From positions 124,001 through 188,000 of the forward strand of contig NZ_VTUZ01000012.1 in assembly GCF_008369935.1 (NCBI RefSeq): a stretch of 64,000 nucleotides of DNA, given 5' to 3'. The notes under the pieces are model-generated. The model was not told the DNA's origin, did not search any database, and was given only the letters and a program-made list of their open reading frames with translations. Within the stretch, counting starts at the first letter, position 1; every line of letters begins with the position of its first letter. This DNA comes from Paraburkholderia panacisoli. GTDB lineage: Bacteria > Pseudomonadota > Gammaproteobacteria > Burkholderiales > Burkholderiaceae. The translations under genes and the position numbers were made by a program. Positions 52,290-60,904 of this stretch are shown in pieces.

Positions 52290-53387
52290 ATGATCTTCGA
52301 ACGCTCCCTCCAGCGCGAACTCGCGTATACGGCTGGTGCCGTGTTCATGGTTCTCCTCACGCTCGTGCTGACCACGATGATGATCCGTATCGTCGGCTTC
52401 GCGGCCTCGGGCGAGATCGACCCGCGCGACGTGCTGGTCCTGATCGGCCTGACCGTGATCGGCTATCTGGCGATCATGCTCGTCGCGACGCTGTTCGTGT
52501 CGATCCTGTTCGTCCTCACGCGCTGGTACAAAGACTCCGAGATGGTCGTGTGGCTGTCCTCGGGTGTCAGCCTGACACGGTTCATCAAGCCGATCGGCAT
52601 TTTTGCCACGCCGATCATCATTCTCATCATGTTCTTCGTGTTCGTCGGCTGGCCGTGGTCGAACCAGCAGAGCAAGCTGATCCGCGCGCGCTTCCAGCAG
52701 CGCGACGAGGTCTCGCTGCTCGCGCCCGGCCAGTTCCGCGAGTCGCCCACCACCCACCGGGTGTTCTTCATCGAGAAGATGTCGCCCGACCAGGGACGCG
52801 TGGAGAACGTGTTCGTGACCAGCACGGAAGGCGGCAAGGTCAACGTGGTGGTGTCGAAGTACGGCCATATCGAGACGCGCAAGAACGGCGACCGCTTCGT
52901 CGTGCTGGAAAACGGCCGCCGCTATGACGGCGAGCCCGGGCACCCCGACTTCCGAATCATGGAGTTCGAGCGCTACGGCGTGAAGATCCAGAGCCAGCCG
53001 GTCGTCAATACGCCGACCACCACCGGCACGCCCACGCTCACGTTGCTGCGCAACCCCACCAACGAAAACCTCGCCGAATTCGCATGGCGCGCGGGACTGC
53101 CGCTGATCGCGATCAACCTGATGCTGCTCGCCATTCCGCTCGCGCACCAGAATCCGCGCCGCAGCCGCACCATCAATCTGGTGATGGCCGTGCTGATCTA
53201 TCTGACGTATTCAAATCTGCTGAACGTGGTGCAGTCGTGGATCGAGCAGGGAAAGATGTCGTTCGGCGTGGGGCTCGTGATCCTGCACGTCATCGTGGCG
53301 GCGATCGTCGCGTTCATCTTCTGGATGCGCGTGCGCAACCGTCCGCTGTTCACGCGGGCAATGTTCAGCCGTTCGCAGGGAGCCTGA
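52290..53387 (+). CDS. lptF: LPS export ABC transporter permease LptF
   Basis: Inner-membrane subunit of LptB2FG, which extracts lipopolysaccharide and feeds it to the Lpt bridge. The 365-residue protein has membrane segments near the N-terminus (residues ~15-35 and 50-75), another near 100, a periplasmic beta-jellyroll (about 125-265) and three C-terminal segments. The opening MIFERSLQRELAYTAGAVF is diagnostic. It ends 3 bp before lptG, so the two are co-translated. lptB is not in the window. Confidence 0.96.
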   Translation: MIFERSLQRELAYTAGAVFMVLLTLVLTTMMIRIVGFAASGEIDPRDVLVLIGLTVIGYLAIMLVATLFVSILFVLTRWYKDSEMVVWLSSGVSLTRFIKPIGIFATPIIILIMFFVFVGWPWSNQQSKLIRARFQQRDEVSLLAPGQFRESPTTHRVFFIEKMSPDQGRVENVFVTSTEGGKVNVVVSKYGHIETRKNGDRFVVLENGRRYDGEPGHPDFRIMEFERYGVKIQSQPVVNTPTTTGTPTLTLLRNPTNENLAEFAWRAGLPLIAINLMLLAIPLAHQNPRRSRTINLVMAVLIYLTYSNLLNVVQSWIEQGKMSFGVGLVILHVIVAAIVAFIFWMRVRNRPLFTRAMFSRSQGA

Positions 53388-53390
53388 TCG

Positions 53391-54539
53391 ATGCGCATCT
53401 ATGAGCGCTATTTCGCGCGTCAGATCTATCTAACGTTCATCTTCATTCTGTTTGCGTTTTCAGGTCTGTTCTTCTTCTTCGACCTGATCAACGAACTGAA
53501 TTCGGTCGGCCACGGCAACTATAAGTTCCAGTACGCGGTGCTGCGCGTCGCGTTGCAAACGCCGTCGCGCTTCTACGAAATCATTCCGGTCGCCGCGTTG
53601 ATCAGCGCGATCTACGTGTTCGCGCAGATGGCGGCGAACTCCGAGTACACGATCTTCCGCGTCTCCGGCCTCGCCACCAATCGGTCGTTGCGCTCGCTGC
53701 TCAAGATCGGCATTCCGCTCGTGTTCCTCACGTATCTGATCGGCGAAGTGGTCGGCCCGTACACGGATCAACTGTCGGAGCGCGTGCGGCTCGAGGCGCT
53801 GGGTTCGTCGGTGTCGAGCAACTTCCAGTCAGGCGTGTGGGTGAAGGACACGCTGACCGCGCGCGCGGACGGCGAGCAGGTGACGCGTTTCGTGAACGTC
53901 GGCGAGTTGAATCCCGACGCGACGATCGCCCATGTACGCATTTACGAGTTCGATTCGAAGTTCCGGCTGTCGAACGTGCGCACCGCGGAAAGCGGCCGGT
54001 ATCAGCCGCCGGGCCATTGGCAACTGACGGGCGTGACCGATACGCAACTGCTCGACGTCCCCCCTCCTCCGGGCACGCCAGCCGATGCACTGAATCCGGT
54101 GTATCGCGCCAAGCAGGTGTCGTTGCCGGAGTATTCGCTGCGCTCGGAACTGACGCCGCAGATTCTGTCGGTGCTGCTGGTGTCGCCGGACCGGATGTCG
54201 ATGTTCAATCTGTTCCGCTACATCCAGCATTTGACCGAGAATCACCAGGACACGCAGCGCTATGAAATCGCGCTGTGGCGCAAGCTGCTGTATCCGTTCG
54301 CGGTGTTCGTGATGCTGGTGTTGTCGCTGCCGTTCGCGTATCTGCATACGCGGGCTGGCGTGGTCGGCGTGAAGGTGTTCGGCGGGATCATGCTGGGGAT
54401 GAGTTTCCAGCTGTTCAATACGCTGTTCTCGCATATCGGCACGTTGAATACGTGGCCCGCGCCGTTGACCGCGGCGACGCCGGGGTTGGTGTATCTGGTG
54501 CTCGGACTGGTCGGGCTGAAGTGGGTTGACCGCCATTAG
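53391..54539 (+). CDS. lptG: LPS export ABC transporter permease LptG
   Basis: Partner of LptF in the LptB2FG exporter. The 382-residue protein begins MRIYERYFARQIYLTFIFIL. It has N-terminal membrane segments, the periplasmic jellyroll domain (about residues 125-270), and C-terminal segments with LWRKLLYPFAVFVMLVLSLP and GVKVFGGIMLGMSFQLFN, as in the family. Coupled to lptF by a 3-bp gap and followed 11 bp later by a cbiX-like gene. Confidence 0.96.
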   Translation: MRIYERYFARQIYLTFIFILFAFSGLFFFFDLINELNSVGHGNYKFQYAVLRVALQTPSRFYEIIPVAALISAIYVFAQMAANSEYTIFRVSGLATNRSLRSLLKIGIPLVFLTYLIGEVVGPYTDQLSERVRLEALGSSVSSNFQSGVWVKDTLTARADGEQVTRFVNVGELNPDATIAHVRIYEFDSKFRLSNVRTAESGRYQPPGHWQLTGVTDTQLLDVPPPPGTPADALNPVYRAKQVSLPEYSLRSELTPQILSVLLVSPDRMSMFNLFRYIQHLTENHQDTQRYEIALWRKLLYPFAVFVMLVLSLPFAYLHTRAGVVGVKVFGGIMLGMSFQLFNTLFSHIGTLNTWPAPLTAATPGLVYLVLGLVGLKWVDRH

Positions 54540-54550
54540 GAGCGGATGTC

Positions 54551-54931
54551 ATGGCAACGCACGGGCTGGTTCTGTTTGGGCATGGCGCGAGGGACGTGCG
54601 CTGGCGCGAGCCGTTCGAGCGGCTCGCGGAGAAGCTCGAGGCCGTGCGTGCGACGGGCGATGCGGCCGGGCCGGTGACGTTGGCGTTTCTCGAGTTGATG
54701 AAGCCGGATCTGCCCACTGCGGTGGGTGGGCTTGTTGTTCAGGGCTGCGATGTGATTACCGTCGTGCCGGTGTTTTTCGGGCAAGGCGGGCATATCAGGA
54801 AGGATTTGCCTGATGCGATCGAGCGGTGTCGCGCGCTGCACGCGGGCGTCGAGATCAGGTGCGCGGTTGCGGTCGGAGAGGATGAAGCGGTTCTCGATGC
54901 GGTCGCGCAGTATTGCTTGCGGCAGGTTTGA
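54551..54931 (+). CDS. cbiX: CbiX/SirB-type sirohydrochlorin chelatase, short form
   Basis: A 126-residue single-domain class II chelatase: MATHGLVLFGHGARDVRWRE with the metal-binding His in GHGARD, LAFLELMKPDLP, and VITVVPVFFGQGGHIRKDLP with the second active His. Short CbiX proteins dimerise and can insert Co2+ or Fe2+ into sirohydrochlorin. With a stand-alone SUMT (cobA) at 56.4 kb and a sirohaem sulfite reductase at 61 kb, a sirohaem ferrochelatase role is plausible, and cobalt insertion is the alternative. It lies 11 bp after lptG and may be transcribed with it. Confidence 0.88.
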   Translation: MATHGLVLFGHGARDVRWREPFERLAEKLEAVRATGDAAGPVTLAFLELMKPDLPTAVGGLVVQGCDVITVVPVFFGQGGHIRKDLPDAIERCRALHAGVEIRCAVAVGEDEAVLDAVAQYCLRQV

Positions 54932-54985
54932 TTCCTGTTGTCTTTTCTCAGGCTGTGGCTTTGACAGACGTGGTCTGCCACTTCG

Positions 54986-56161
54986 TCAGCAGGCGGCCGC
55001 GGAGCGTGTGGCGGTCTGCGCCGATTCAAGCCGGTTACCACCAAGCGATTTCGCGCGATATAACGCCTGGTCGGCGGCTGCCAGCAGGTCGGCAAGAGCG
55101 GGCGCTTCGCTTTCGGACTGGGCGAGGCCAACGCTGACCGTGGCCTGTATCGCCACTCCGTCCACCCTGTGAGCGATCGTCCGGGCGAAACGCGTGACGA
55201 CGTTTTCGCCCACTTCTTTGCCGCGCGGACCATCATGGTCTGGCAACAAAGCCGCGAACTCTTCTCCGCCGATGCGGGCGACCAGCGCTTGCGGCCCCAC
55301 CACGCTCCGCACGACTTCCGCAAACGACTTCAGGACCTCGTCCCCAGTCTTGTGACCGTAGCGATCGTTGATCGATTTGAAGTGGTCGAGGTCGAACGTG
55401 AGCAGTGAAATGGGCCGGCGGCCTGCCCTGTCGCGGATGACCTGCGCGCCCTCTTCAAAGAACCACCTGCGATTGCCGAGATGGGTCAGATAATCCGTTT
55501 GAGATTCCTGCAAAAGCTGGCCGTGAGTTTCCTCGCGAATTAACCGCAGCAACGTCATCGGCAGAATGACCGAATACAGGACGCCCTCGTACATCGTGAT
55601 CTTGCCGGCGATCGACAGCATGTCCGGCCCATACACGCTCACCAGCCAAGGCAGGATGAATGCCCGGAACGCATAAAAGAGCGCATGGATGCCTGTCACC
55701 CACACGACGATGTGCCGGGATTGCACCCACTTCATCCCGTCGCTTCGCAGCAGCTCGCGGGACGTCATGCCGGAGACCAGTGCGATGGGTATCGTGCTGA
55801 CATAGTTCCAGACGGTATCCTGCCAGCGCGCGCCCAGCACCCACGTCAGCGCCAGCAGGAGCAGCAGGCCTATCGAACCCGCACGGTATTGCCGGCCGCT
55901 CAAGGATGCGACGCCGTGCAGGACCAGAAGATATCCGCCGACGATGATGAGATTGCTAATGGCGGCGCCCGACGCACCGGGCAGCACGCTACGCAATGTC
56001 GCTGCCGCACAGCCGATGGCAAGCGTCGCGTATCCCGCGGCCAGTATTCTCAATTCCCTGCTGCGCTTGGGATGAACGCGATGCTCCCAGAACGTCATGC
56101 CGGCGCTGGCAAGCAGAGTTCCGATCGAAAGGAAGTAGAGGGTGAGAAGGTCGACGTGCAT
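54986..56161 (-). CDS. Membrane-anchored diguanylate cyclase (GGDEF)
   Basis: A 391-residue protein: about six or seven hydrophobic segments in residues ~1-205, then a GGDEF domain (~225-385) that makes cyclic-di-GMP from two GTP. The active-site loop is GGEEF at residues 298-302, and LTFDLDHFKSINDRYGHKTGDE is the metal- and GTP-binding region (split over ~255-276). The RxxD inhibitory site normally five residues before the loop is absent (GPQA instead), so product inhibition may be lacking. The membrane sensor is not a recognised MHYT or MASE type. The start codon lacks a clear ribosome site. Confidence 0.92.
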   Translation of the reverse strand: MHVDLLTLYFLSIGTLLASAGMTFWEHRVHPKRSRELRILAAGYATLAIGCAAATLRSVLPGASGAAISNLIIVGGYLLVLHGVASLSGRQYRAGSIGLLLLLALTWVLGARWQDTVWNYVSTIPIALVSGMTSRELLRSDGMKWVQSRHIVVWVTGIHALFYAFRAFILPWLVSVYGPDMLSIAGKITMYEGVLYSVILPMTLLRLIREETHGQLLQESQTDYLTHLGNRRWFFEEGAQVIRDRAGRRPISLLTFDLDHFKSINDRYGHKTGDEVLKSFAEVVRSVVGPQALVARIGGEEFAALLPDHDGPRGKEVGENVVTRFARTIAHRVDGVAIQATVSVGLAQSESEAPALADLLAAADQALYRAKSLGGNRLESAQTATRSAAAC

Positions 56162-56358
56162 TGCTGGCGTAAGGGCTCTACGCCGGTATATAAGGGCGGC
56201 GTTGCATTTTACGCTGAAAAATATGACAGCATGATCGCGGACGGAGTTCGGCGGTCACGCCGTCGCGCGAACTCCCAGAACCGCGGGAACACTTATGGGA
56301 AAGGAAACCGGCGCAGCGGAAACACGATCTCAACCACCGCGCAGGCAACAACAAAAAC

Positions 56359-57120
56359 TCAGGCGGCCACCAACATCCCGTCCGCCGAACGGACCACCTG
56401 GAGCTGCCGGGCAGCGAACGCCTCACCGATCATCAGCAAGCTAGGCTGCGAAGCATCGACCCAGCGCTGCGCGTCGCCCGCGGCAAGCTCCTCGAGCGTG
56501 AGCGTGAGCATGCGCTCGCGTTCCGTGCTGCAAGCCTCGACAATCGCCACCGGTGTGGAAACGGGCTTGCCGGCGTCGATCAACTGCTGCGCAATCTCAA
56601 CGCCACTATCGCGGCCCATATAAAACACCAGCGAATCCGCGTTCACCTGCTCGCGAATCTCTTCAGAGCCGGGCGCACGGCTGAACGTAGCCAGCGCCAC
56701 GCTGCGCGATACGCCCCGCAGCGTCAACGAACGCTTCAGCGAAGCCGCGCTCGCAAGCGCTGCGGTAATCCCGGGCACGACCTCATACTCGATGCCCGCC
56801 GCTTCCAGCGCCCGCATTTCCTCATCGGCGCGGCCGAACAGCATCGGGTCGCCGCCCTTCAGACGCACCACCACATCGTGTTCCAGAGCGGCATCCACGA
56901 TCTGCTTGTTGATGAACTGCTGCGCGGTCGAGAGTTGACCGCAGCGCTTGCCCACCGCAATGCGCCGTGCGTGCGCCGGCGCATAGTCGAGCATGGCCGG
57001 CTCGACCAGCGCGTCGTGCAGCACCACGTCGGCGGCGGCGAGGAGCCGTGCGCCACGCACCGTAATCAGATCCGCGGCACCCGGCCCCGCGCCGATCAGA
57101 TAAACCTTACCCATTTGCAT
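56359..57120 (-). CDS. cobA: Uroporphyrinogen-III C-methyltransferase (SUMT)
   Basis: Uses two S-adenosylmethionines to convert uroporphyrinogen III to precorrin-2, the branch to sirohaem and cobalamin. The 253-residue stand-alone SUMT (not a CysG fusion) has VYLIGAGPGAADLITVRGAR, DVVLHDALV, VVRLKGGDPMLFGRADEEM and VVPGITAALASAA. The start is ATG at 57120 or 57114. It follows cysN in the sulfate-assimilation run, so it most likely supplies sirohaem for CysI. No precorrin-2 dehydrogenase is seen in the window. Confidence 0.95.
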   Translation of the reverse strand: MQMGKVYLIGAGPGAADLITVRGARLLAAADVVLHDALVEPAMLDYAPAHARRIAVGKRCGQLSTAQQFINKQIVDAALEHDVVVRLKGGDPMLFGRADEEMRALEAAGIEYEVVPGITAALASAASLKRSLTLRGVSRSVALATFSRAPGSEEIREQVNADSLVFYMGRDSGVEIAQQLIDAGKPVSTPVAIVEACSTERERMLTLTLEELAAGDAQRWVDASQPSLLMIGEAFAARQLQVVRSADGMLVAA

Positions 57121-57179
57121 CAACCTGTTGGTTAGGGCGTCAGCGCCGCGCAGCCACGCCGCACGCCCCATCGCCCGTT

Positions 57180-58496
57180 TTACGCCGAAAACGCCCGGAT
57201 CATCCCGGCCGCGACGGTGTGGTGCGTCGCCTCGTCGATCAGCACGAATGCGCCCGTGCCCGGATGCGAGTCGTACACGTCGCACACCAGCGGCTTTTGC
57301 AACGTCAACGCAACGCGGCCGATGTCGTTCATCGCGAGTTCCTTGCGATCGGTCGCCTGCGACAGCGTATGCACGTCGAGCACTTCCCTGATCGCACCGA
57401 TGCGCGCGAACACCGTGTTGGTAGTCTGCTTCAGCAGATACTTGCGCTGCGTCGACAGCGGCGTGTCGTCGAACCAGCACAGGTCCGCTTCGAGCTTCTT
57501 CGCCGGCTCCGGCGCCGCTTCACGCAGCACGAAGGTGTCGCCGCGCGACACGTCGACGTCTTCCGCGAGACGGATCGTCACGGTCTGACCCGCGAACGCG
57601 CGGTCCACCGCGGCCGTGCCGCCCACCACCGGCGCGATGATTTCAGCAACCGTCGCTTCGCGATTGGCCGGCAGCACGACGATCGTGTCGCCGAGCTTCA
57701 CTTCGCCGGCTTCGACGCGTCCCATATAGCCGCGGAAATCGTCGGCCTGGCTGCCATCCTGGCGCGCCACCCATTGCACCGGGAAACGCAGCGCCTGGCC
57801 GGTCGGAATCTCGACCGGCAGCGCTTCGAGCAGGTCCAGCAGCGGCTCGCCCGCGTACCACGGCATGCTCTCGCTCGCCGTCACGATGTTGTCGCCCTTG
57901 AGCGCCGACACCGGCACGAAACGCACGTCGGTCAGACCCAGCTGACGCGCGAGTTCGACATACGCATCGCGAATCTCGTCGAAACGCGCTTCGCTGTATT
58001 CGACCAGATCCATCTTGTTGATCGCGACAATCACGTGCTGCAAGCCGAGCAGCTTGACGATCGCGCTATGACGCTTGGTTTGCGGCAGCAGTTGCGCGAC
58101 GCCGTCGACGAACGTCACGCGCGTCGCGTCGACCAGGATGATCGCCGCGTGCGCGGTCGACGCGCCCGTCACCATGTTGCGCGTGTACTGCTCGTGGCCC
58201 GGCGTGTCGGCGATGATGAACTTGCGCTTGGCCGTGGCGAAGTAGCGGTACGCGACGTCGATCGTGATGCCCTGCTCGCGTTCGGCTTCGAGGCCGTCGG
58301 TCAGCAGCGACAGATCGATTTCGTCGCCGACGGTGCGCTTGTTCTTCGCACGCGACAGCGCCGAGAGCTGGTCGCTCAAGACTGCCTTGCTGTCGTACAG
58401 CAGGCGGCCGATCAACGTGCTCTTGCCGTCGTCGACGCTGCCTGCAGTAATGAAACGCAGCACGCCGAGGTCTTCTGGTTGATGAATACTGCTCAT
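57180..58496 (-). CDS. cysN: Sulfate adenylyltransferase subunit 1 (GTPase)
   Basis: GTP-hydrolysing subunit of ATP sulfurylase, which activates sulfate to APS with CysD. The 438-residue EF-Tu-like protein has G1 GSVDDGKST at residues 19-27, G3 DTPGHEQYTRNM and G4 NKMDLVEY. It lacks a C-terminal APS-kinase (CysC) domain. That agrees with the neighbouring reductase being of the APS type, so PAPS is not needed for sulfate reduction. It lies 22 bp after cysD. Confidence 0.96.
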   Translation of the reverse strand: MSSIHQPEDLGVLRFITAGSVDDGKSTLIGRLLYDSKAVLSDQLSALSRAKNKRTVGDEIDLSLLTDGLEAEREQGITIDVAYRYFATAKRKFIIADTPGHEQYTRNMVTGASTAHAAIILVDATRVTFVDGVAQLLPQTKRHSAIVKLLGLQHVIVAINKMDLVEYSEARFDEIRDAYVELARQLGLTDVRFVPVSALKGDNIVTASESMPWYAGEPLLDLLEALPVEIPTGQALRFPVQWVARQDGSQADDFRGYMGRVEAGEVKLGDTIVVLPANREATVAEIIAPVVGGTAAVDRAFAGQTVTIRLAEDVDVSRGDTFVLREAAPEPAKKLEADLCWFDDTPLSTQRKYLLKQTTNTVFARIGAIREVLDVHTLSQATDRKELAMNDIGRVALTLQKPLVCDVYDSHPGTGAFVLIDEATHHTVAAGMIRAFSA

Positions 58497-58518
58497 GGTT
58501 GCATTACCCTCGTTGTGC

Positions 58519-59481
58519 TTAGAAATAACCTTGCTTCTTACGCTGTTCCATCGCGGCTTCGGAGACCTGATCGTCCATCCGCGTCGCGCCGCGCTCCGTG
58601 ATTTCGGTCACGGCCGTTTCAGCAATGATCTTCTCGAGATCGTCCGCATCGCTTTCCACCGGGCACGTGCAGCTGATGTCGCCGACGGTGCGGAAACGCA
58701 CCAGCGCGCTTTCGCTGACTTCGCCTTCACGCATCGGCGTGAGCGGCGTGACCGGCACGAGCAGCCCGTTGCGGCGCACGATCTCGCGTTGATGCGCGTA
58801 GTAGATCGACGGCAGTTCGAGCTGTTCGCGGGCGATGTACTGCCACACATCGAGTTCGGTCCAGTTCGAGATCGGGAACACGCGCAGGTGTTCGCCGTTG
58901 TGCAGACGCGCGTTGTACAGGCTCCACAGTTCCGGGCGTTGCGCTTTCGGGTCCCATTGGCCGAACTCGTCGCGGAACGAGAAGATGCGCTCTTTCGCAC
59001 GGGCCTTCTCTTCGTCGCGGCGCGCGCCGCCGATCAGTGCGGTGTAGCCGTGCTGTTCGATGGTTTCGAGCAGCGTCACGGCTTGCGCGGCGTTGCGCGA
59101 ATCCGTTTCGCGGCGCAGACGCACGGTGCCGCGCTTGATCGAATCTTCGACGTGGCCCACCACCAGCTCCGCGCCAATCTCTTGCGCGCGGCGATCGCGG
59201 AAGTCGATCACTTCGTCGTAGTTATGGCCGGTATCGATATGCACGAGCGGGAACGGGAGCACGGTCTTGCGATTCGCGCCGATGCCGAAGGCCTTCAGCG
59301 CGAGGTGCAGCACCACCACCGAATCCTTGCCGCCCGAGAACAACAGCGCGGGCTTGCTGCATTCGGCGACCAGTTCGCGCAGGATGTGAATCGACTCGGC
59401 TTCGAGCCAGTCGAGGTGATCCATACGGTTCGCCGTGTTGGTAAGCGGAGCGTTCACAGTGGAATCGAGCGTGGTGCTCAT
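58519..59481 (-). CDS. cysD: Sulfate adenylyltransferase subunit 2
   Basis: Catalytic ATP-pyrophosphatase subunit of ATP sulfurylase. The 320-residue protein has the PP-loop LLFSGGKDSVVVLHLA, FPLVHIDTGHNYDEVIDFRD, RREQ-like RRDEEKARAKERIFSFRD, and a conserved C-terminus (RATRMDDQVSEAAMEQRKKQ). The ATG at 59481 has an adequate upstream purine tract; the longer open frame has no family likeness. It follows cysH by 112 bp, and cysN follows it. Confidence 0.96.
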   Translation of the reverse strand: MSTTLDSTVNAPLTNTANRMDHLDWLEAESIHILRELVAECSKPALLFSGGKDSVVVLHLALKAFGIGANRKTVLPFPLVHIDTGHNYDEVIDFRDRRAQEIGAELVVGHVEDSIKRGTVRLRRETDSRNAAQAVTLLETIEQHGYTALIGGARRDEEKARAKERIFSFRDEFGQWDPKAQRPELWSLYNARLHNGEHLRVFPISNWTELDVWQYIAREQLELPSIYYAHQREIVRRNGLLVPVTPLTPMREGEVSESALVRFRTVGDISCTCPVESDADDLEKIIAETAVTEITERGATRMDDQVSEAAMEQRKKQGYF

Positions 59482-59593
59482 GTTGGGTCCTTCGTTGATT
59501 GGCCCGGCAAGCGATTGCTCGCCTGAGCACAAATATTCAAATCGGTATCGGCGGCGCTCAGACCGGGAGCCAGGCTCCCAGTGTAGCGAGATA

Positions 59594-60340
59594 TCAGACT
59601 GAAGCGTTTTCGCTGCGATCGACCGCAATCGGGGTAATCGTCGTGATGTGCAGTCCGCATTCCTTCGTATCGCGCGACTCCCACCACCAGCGCCCTGCCC
59701 GGCTATCCTCACCGGGACGGATCGCGCGCGTACACGGCTCGCAGCCGATGCTCGGATAACCGCGCGCATGCAGCGGATTGACCGGCACGTCGAACGCTTT
59801 CAGGTAATCCCACACCTCGGCCTCGGTCCAGTCCGTCAGCGGATTGAACTTGGCGATGTTGCGCGCGGCGTCGTGCTCTTCCGCGTGCAGTTCGGCACGC
59901 GTCACCGACTGCTCGCGGCGCTGGCCCGTCACCCATGCGCTGACATCCGACAGCGCGCGGTTCAACGGCTCGACCTTGCGGATCTCGCAGCAGCGCTTGC
60001 GCAGATCGACGCTCTCGTAGAACGCGTTCAGACCGTGCGAGCCGACGTATTCCTCGACCGCCGCAGCCTGCGGGTGGAACTGTTCGATCTCGTAGTCATA
60101 GCGCTCTTTCACGCGCTCGAGCATGCCGAGCGTTTCCGCATGCAAGCGGCCCGTGTTCAGCGAGAAGATGCCGATCTTCACGCCGCGCGACAGGATGGCG
60201 TGCGTGAGCAGCATGTCTTCCGCGGCGAGGCTGCTGGCGAGCTTCACGTTCGCGTGATGCGCGGCGATCGAGTCGAGCAGCGCGTAGAGGCGCTCGACCT
60301 TCGCCGCGAGTTCCGGCGTGAGCGATTGAGCGCCGCTCAT
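59594..60340 (-). CDS. cysH: Adenylylsulfate (APS) reductase, 4Fe-4S type
   Basis: Reduces APS to sulfite with thioredoxin-type donors. The 248-residue protein has a PP-loop-like SSLAAEDMLLTHAI, the four cluster cysteines (Cys117-Cys118 in RKRCCEIRK, Cys200 and Cys203 in IGCEPCTR) and the catalytic Cys228 in KECGLH. The two extra cysteine pairs mark it as APS- rather than PAPS-specific, as known for Pseudomonas and plant-type reductases. Its ATG at 60340 overlaps the DUF934 stop by 4 bp. Confidence 0.95.
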   Translation of the reverse strand: MSGAQSLTPELAAKVERLYALLDSIAAHHANVKLASSLAAEDMLLTHAILSRGVKIGIFSLNTGRLHAETLGMLERVKERYDYEIEQFHPQAAAVEEYVGSHGLNAFYESVDLRKRCCEIRKVEPLNRALSDVSAWVTGQRREQSVTRAELHAEEHDAARNIAKFNPLTDWTEAEVWDYLKAFDVPVNPLHARGYPSIGCEPCTRAIRPGEDSRAGRWWWESRDTKECGLHITTITPIAVDRSENASV

Positions 60341-60882
60341 GCCGGGACCTTGTCCGTGGCTACGGCAGCCGCGCGGCGGCGGAACAGCGGCGACGGGTTG
60401 TCCACCGCGCCCTGGTATTGCACGCTGAATTCGTCGAACGCCTTGAGCGCGTCGTCGAAGTCCTTGTCCGCGCGCAGCGCATACGAATCGAAGCCGCAAC
60501 GGAACATGAACGTCAACTGGTCGCGCAGCACGTCGCCGATCGAGCGCAGTTCTCCCTTGTAGCCATAACGCTCGCGCAACAGGCGGCCGATGCTATAGCC
60601 ACGGCCGTCGCGGAACACCGGGAAGTCCACGGCGATCAGCGCGAGCTTGTCGAAGTCAGCGACGATATCCGCCGGTTCGCTGTCCGGCGCGAGCCACACG
60701 CCAATCTCTGCCGCACTGCGCGAAGCGCTCAAAGCGTCACGTGCCGCTTGCCACAGCGCGAGCGGCACCAGCACCTTGCCGGCCGGCAACTCGTTCACCG
60801 CGGGCAGCGAGCCGTCTTCCGCCGGACGCACAACGGTCCAGTCATCGTTGACGATTGCGCGGTTCTTGATGATAGAAGCCAT
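60337..60882 (-). CDS. DUF934 family protein, sulfite-reduction associated
   Basis: A 181-residue protein of the DUF934 family, regularly found between sirohaem sulfite reductase and cysH in proteobacteria and annotated as an oxidoreductase involved in sulfite reduction. It shows VWLAPDSEPADIVADFDKLA, VDFPVFRDGRGYSIGRLLRE and IGDVLRDQLTFMFRCGFDSY. No cofactor motif is obvious. Tight coupling to cysH (4-bp overlap) and to cysI (22-bp gap) suggests a partner or electron-transfer helper for CysI; this is inferred. Confidence 0.9.
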   Translation of the reverse strand: MASIIKNRAIVNDDWTVVRPAEDGSLPAVNELPAGKVLVPLALWQAARDALSASRSAAEIGVWLAPDSEPADIVADFDKLALIAVDFPVFRDGRGYSIGRLLRERYGYKGELRSIGDVLRDQLTFMFRCGFDSYALRADKDFDDALKAFDEFSVQYQGAVDNPSPLFRRRAAAVATDKVPA

Positions 60883-60904
60883 CTGTTCAGTATCCTTTTC
60901 GCGG

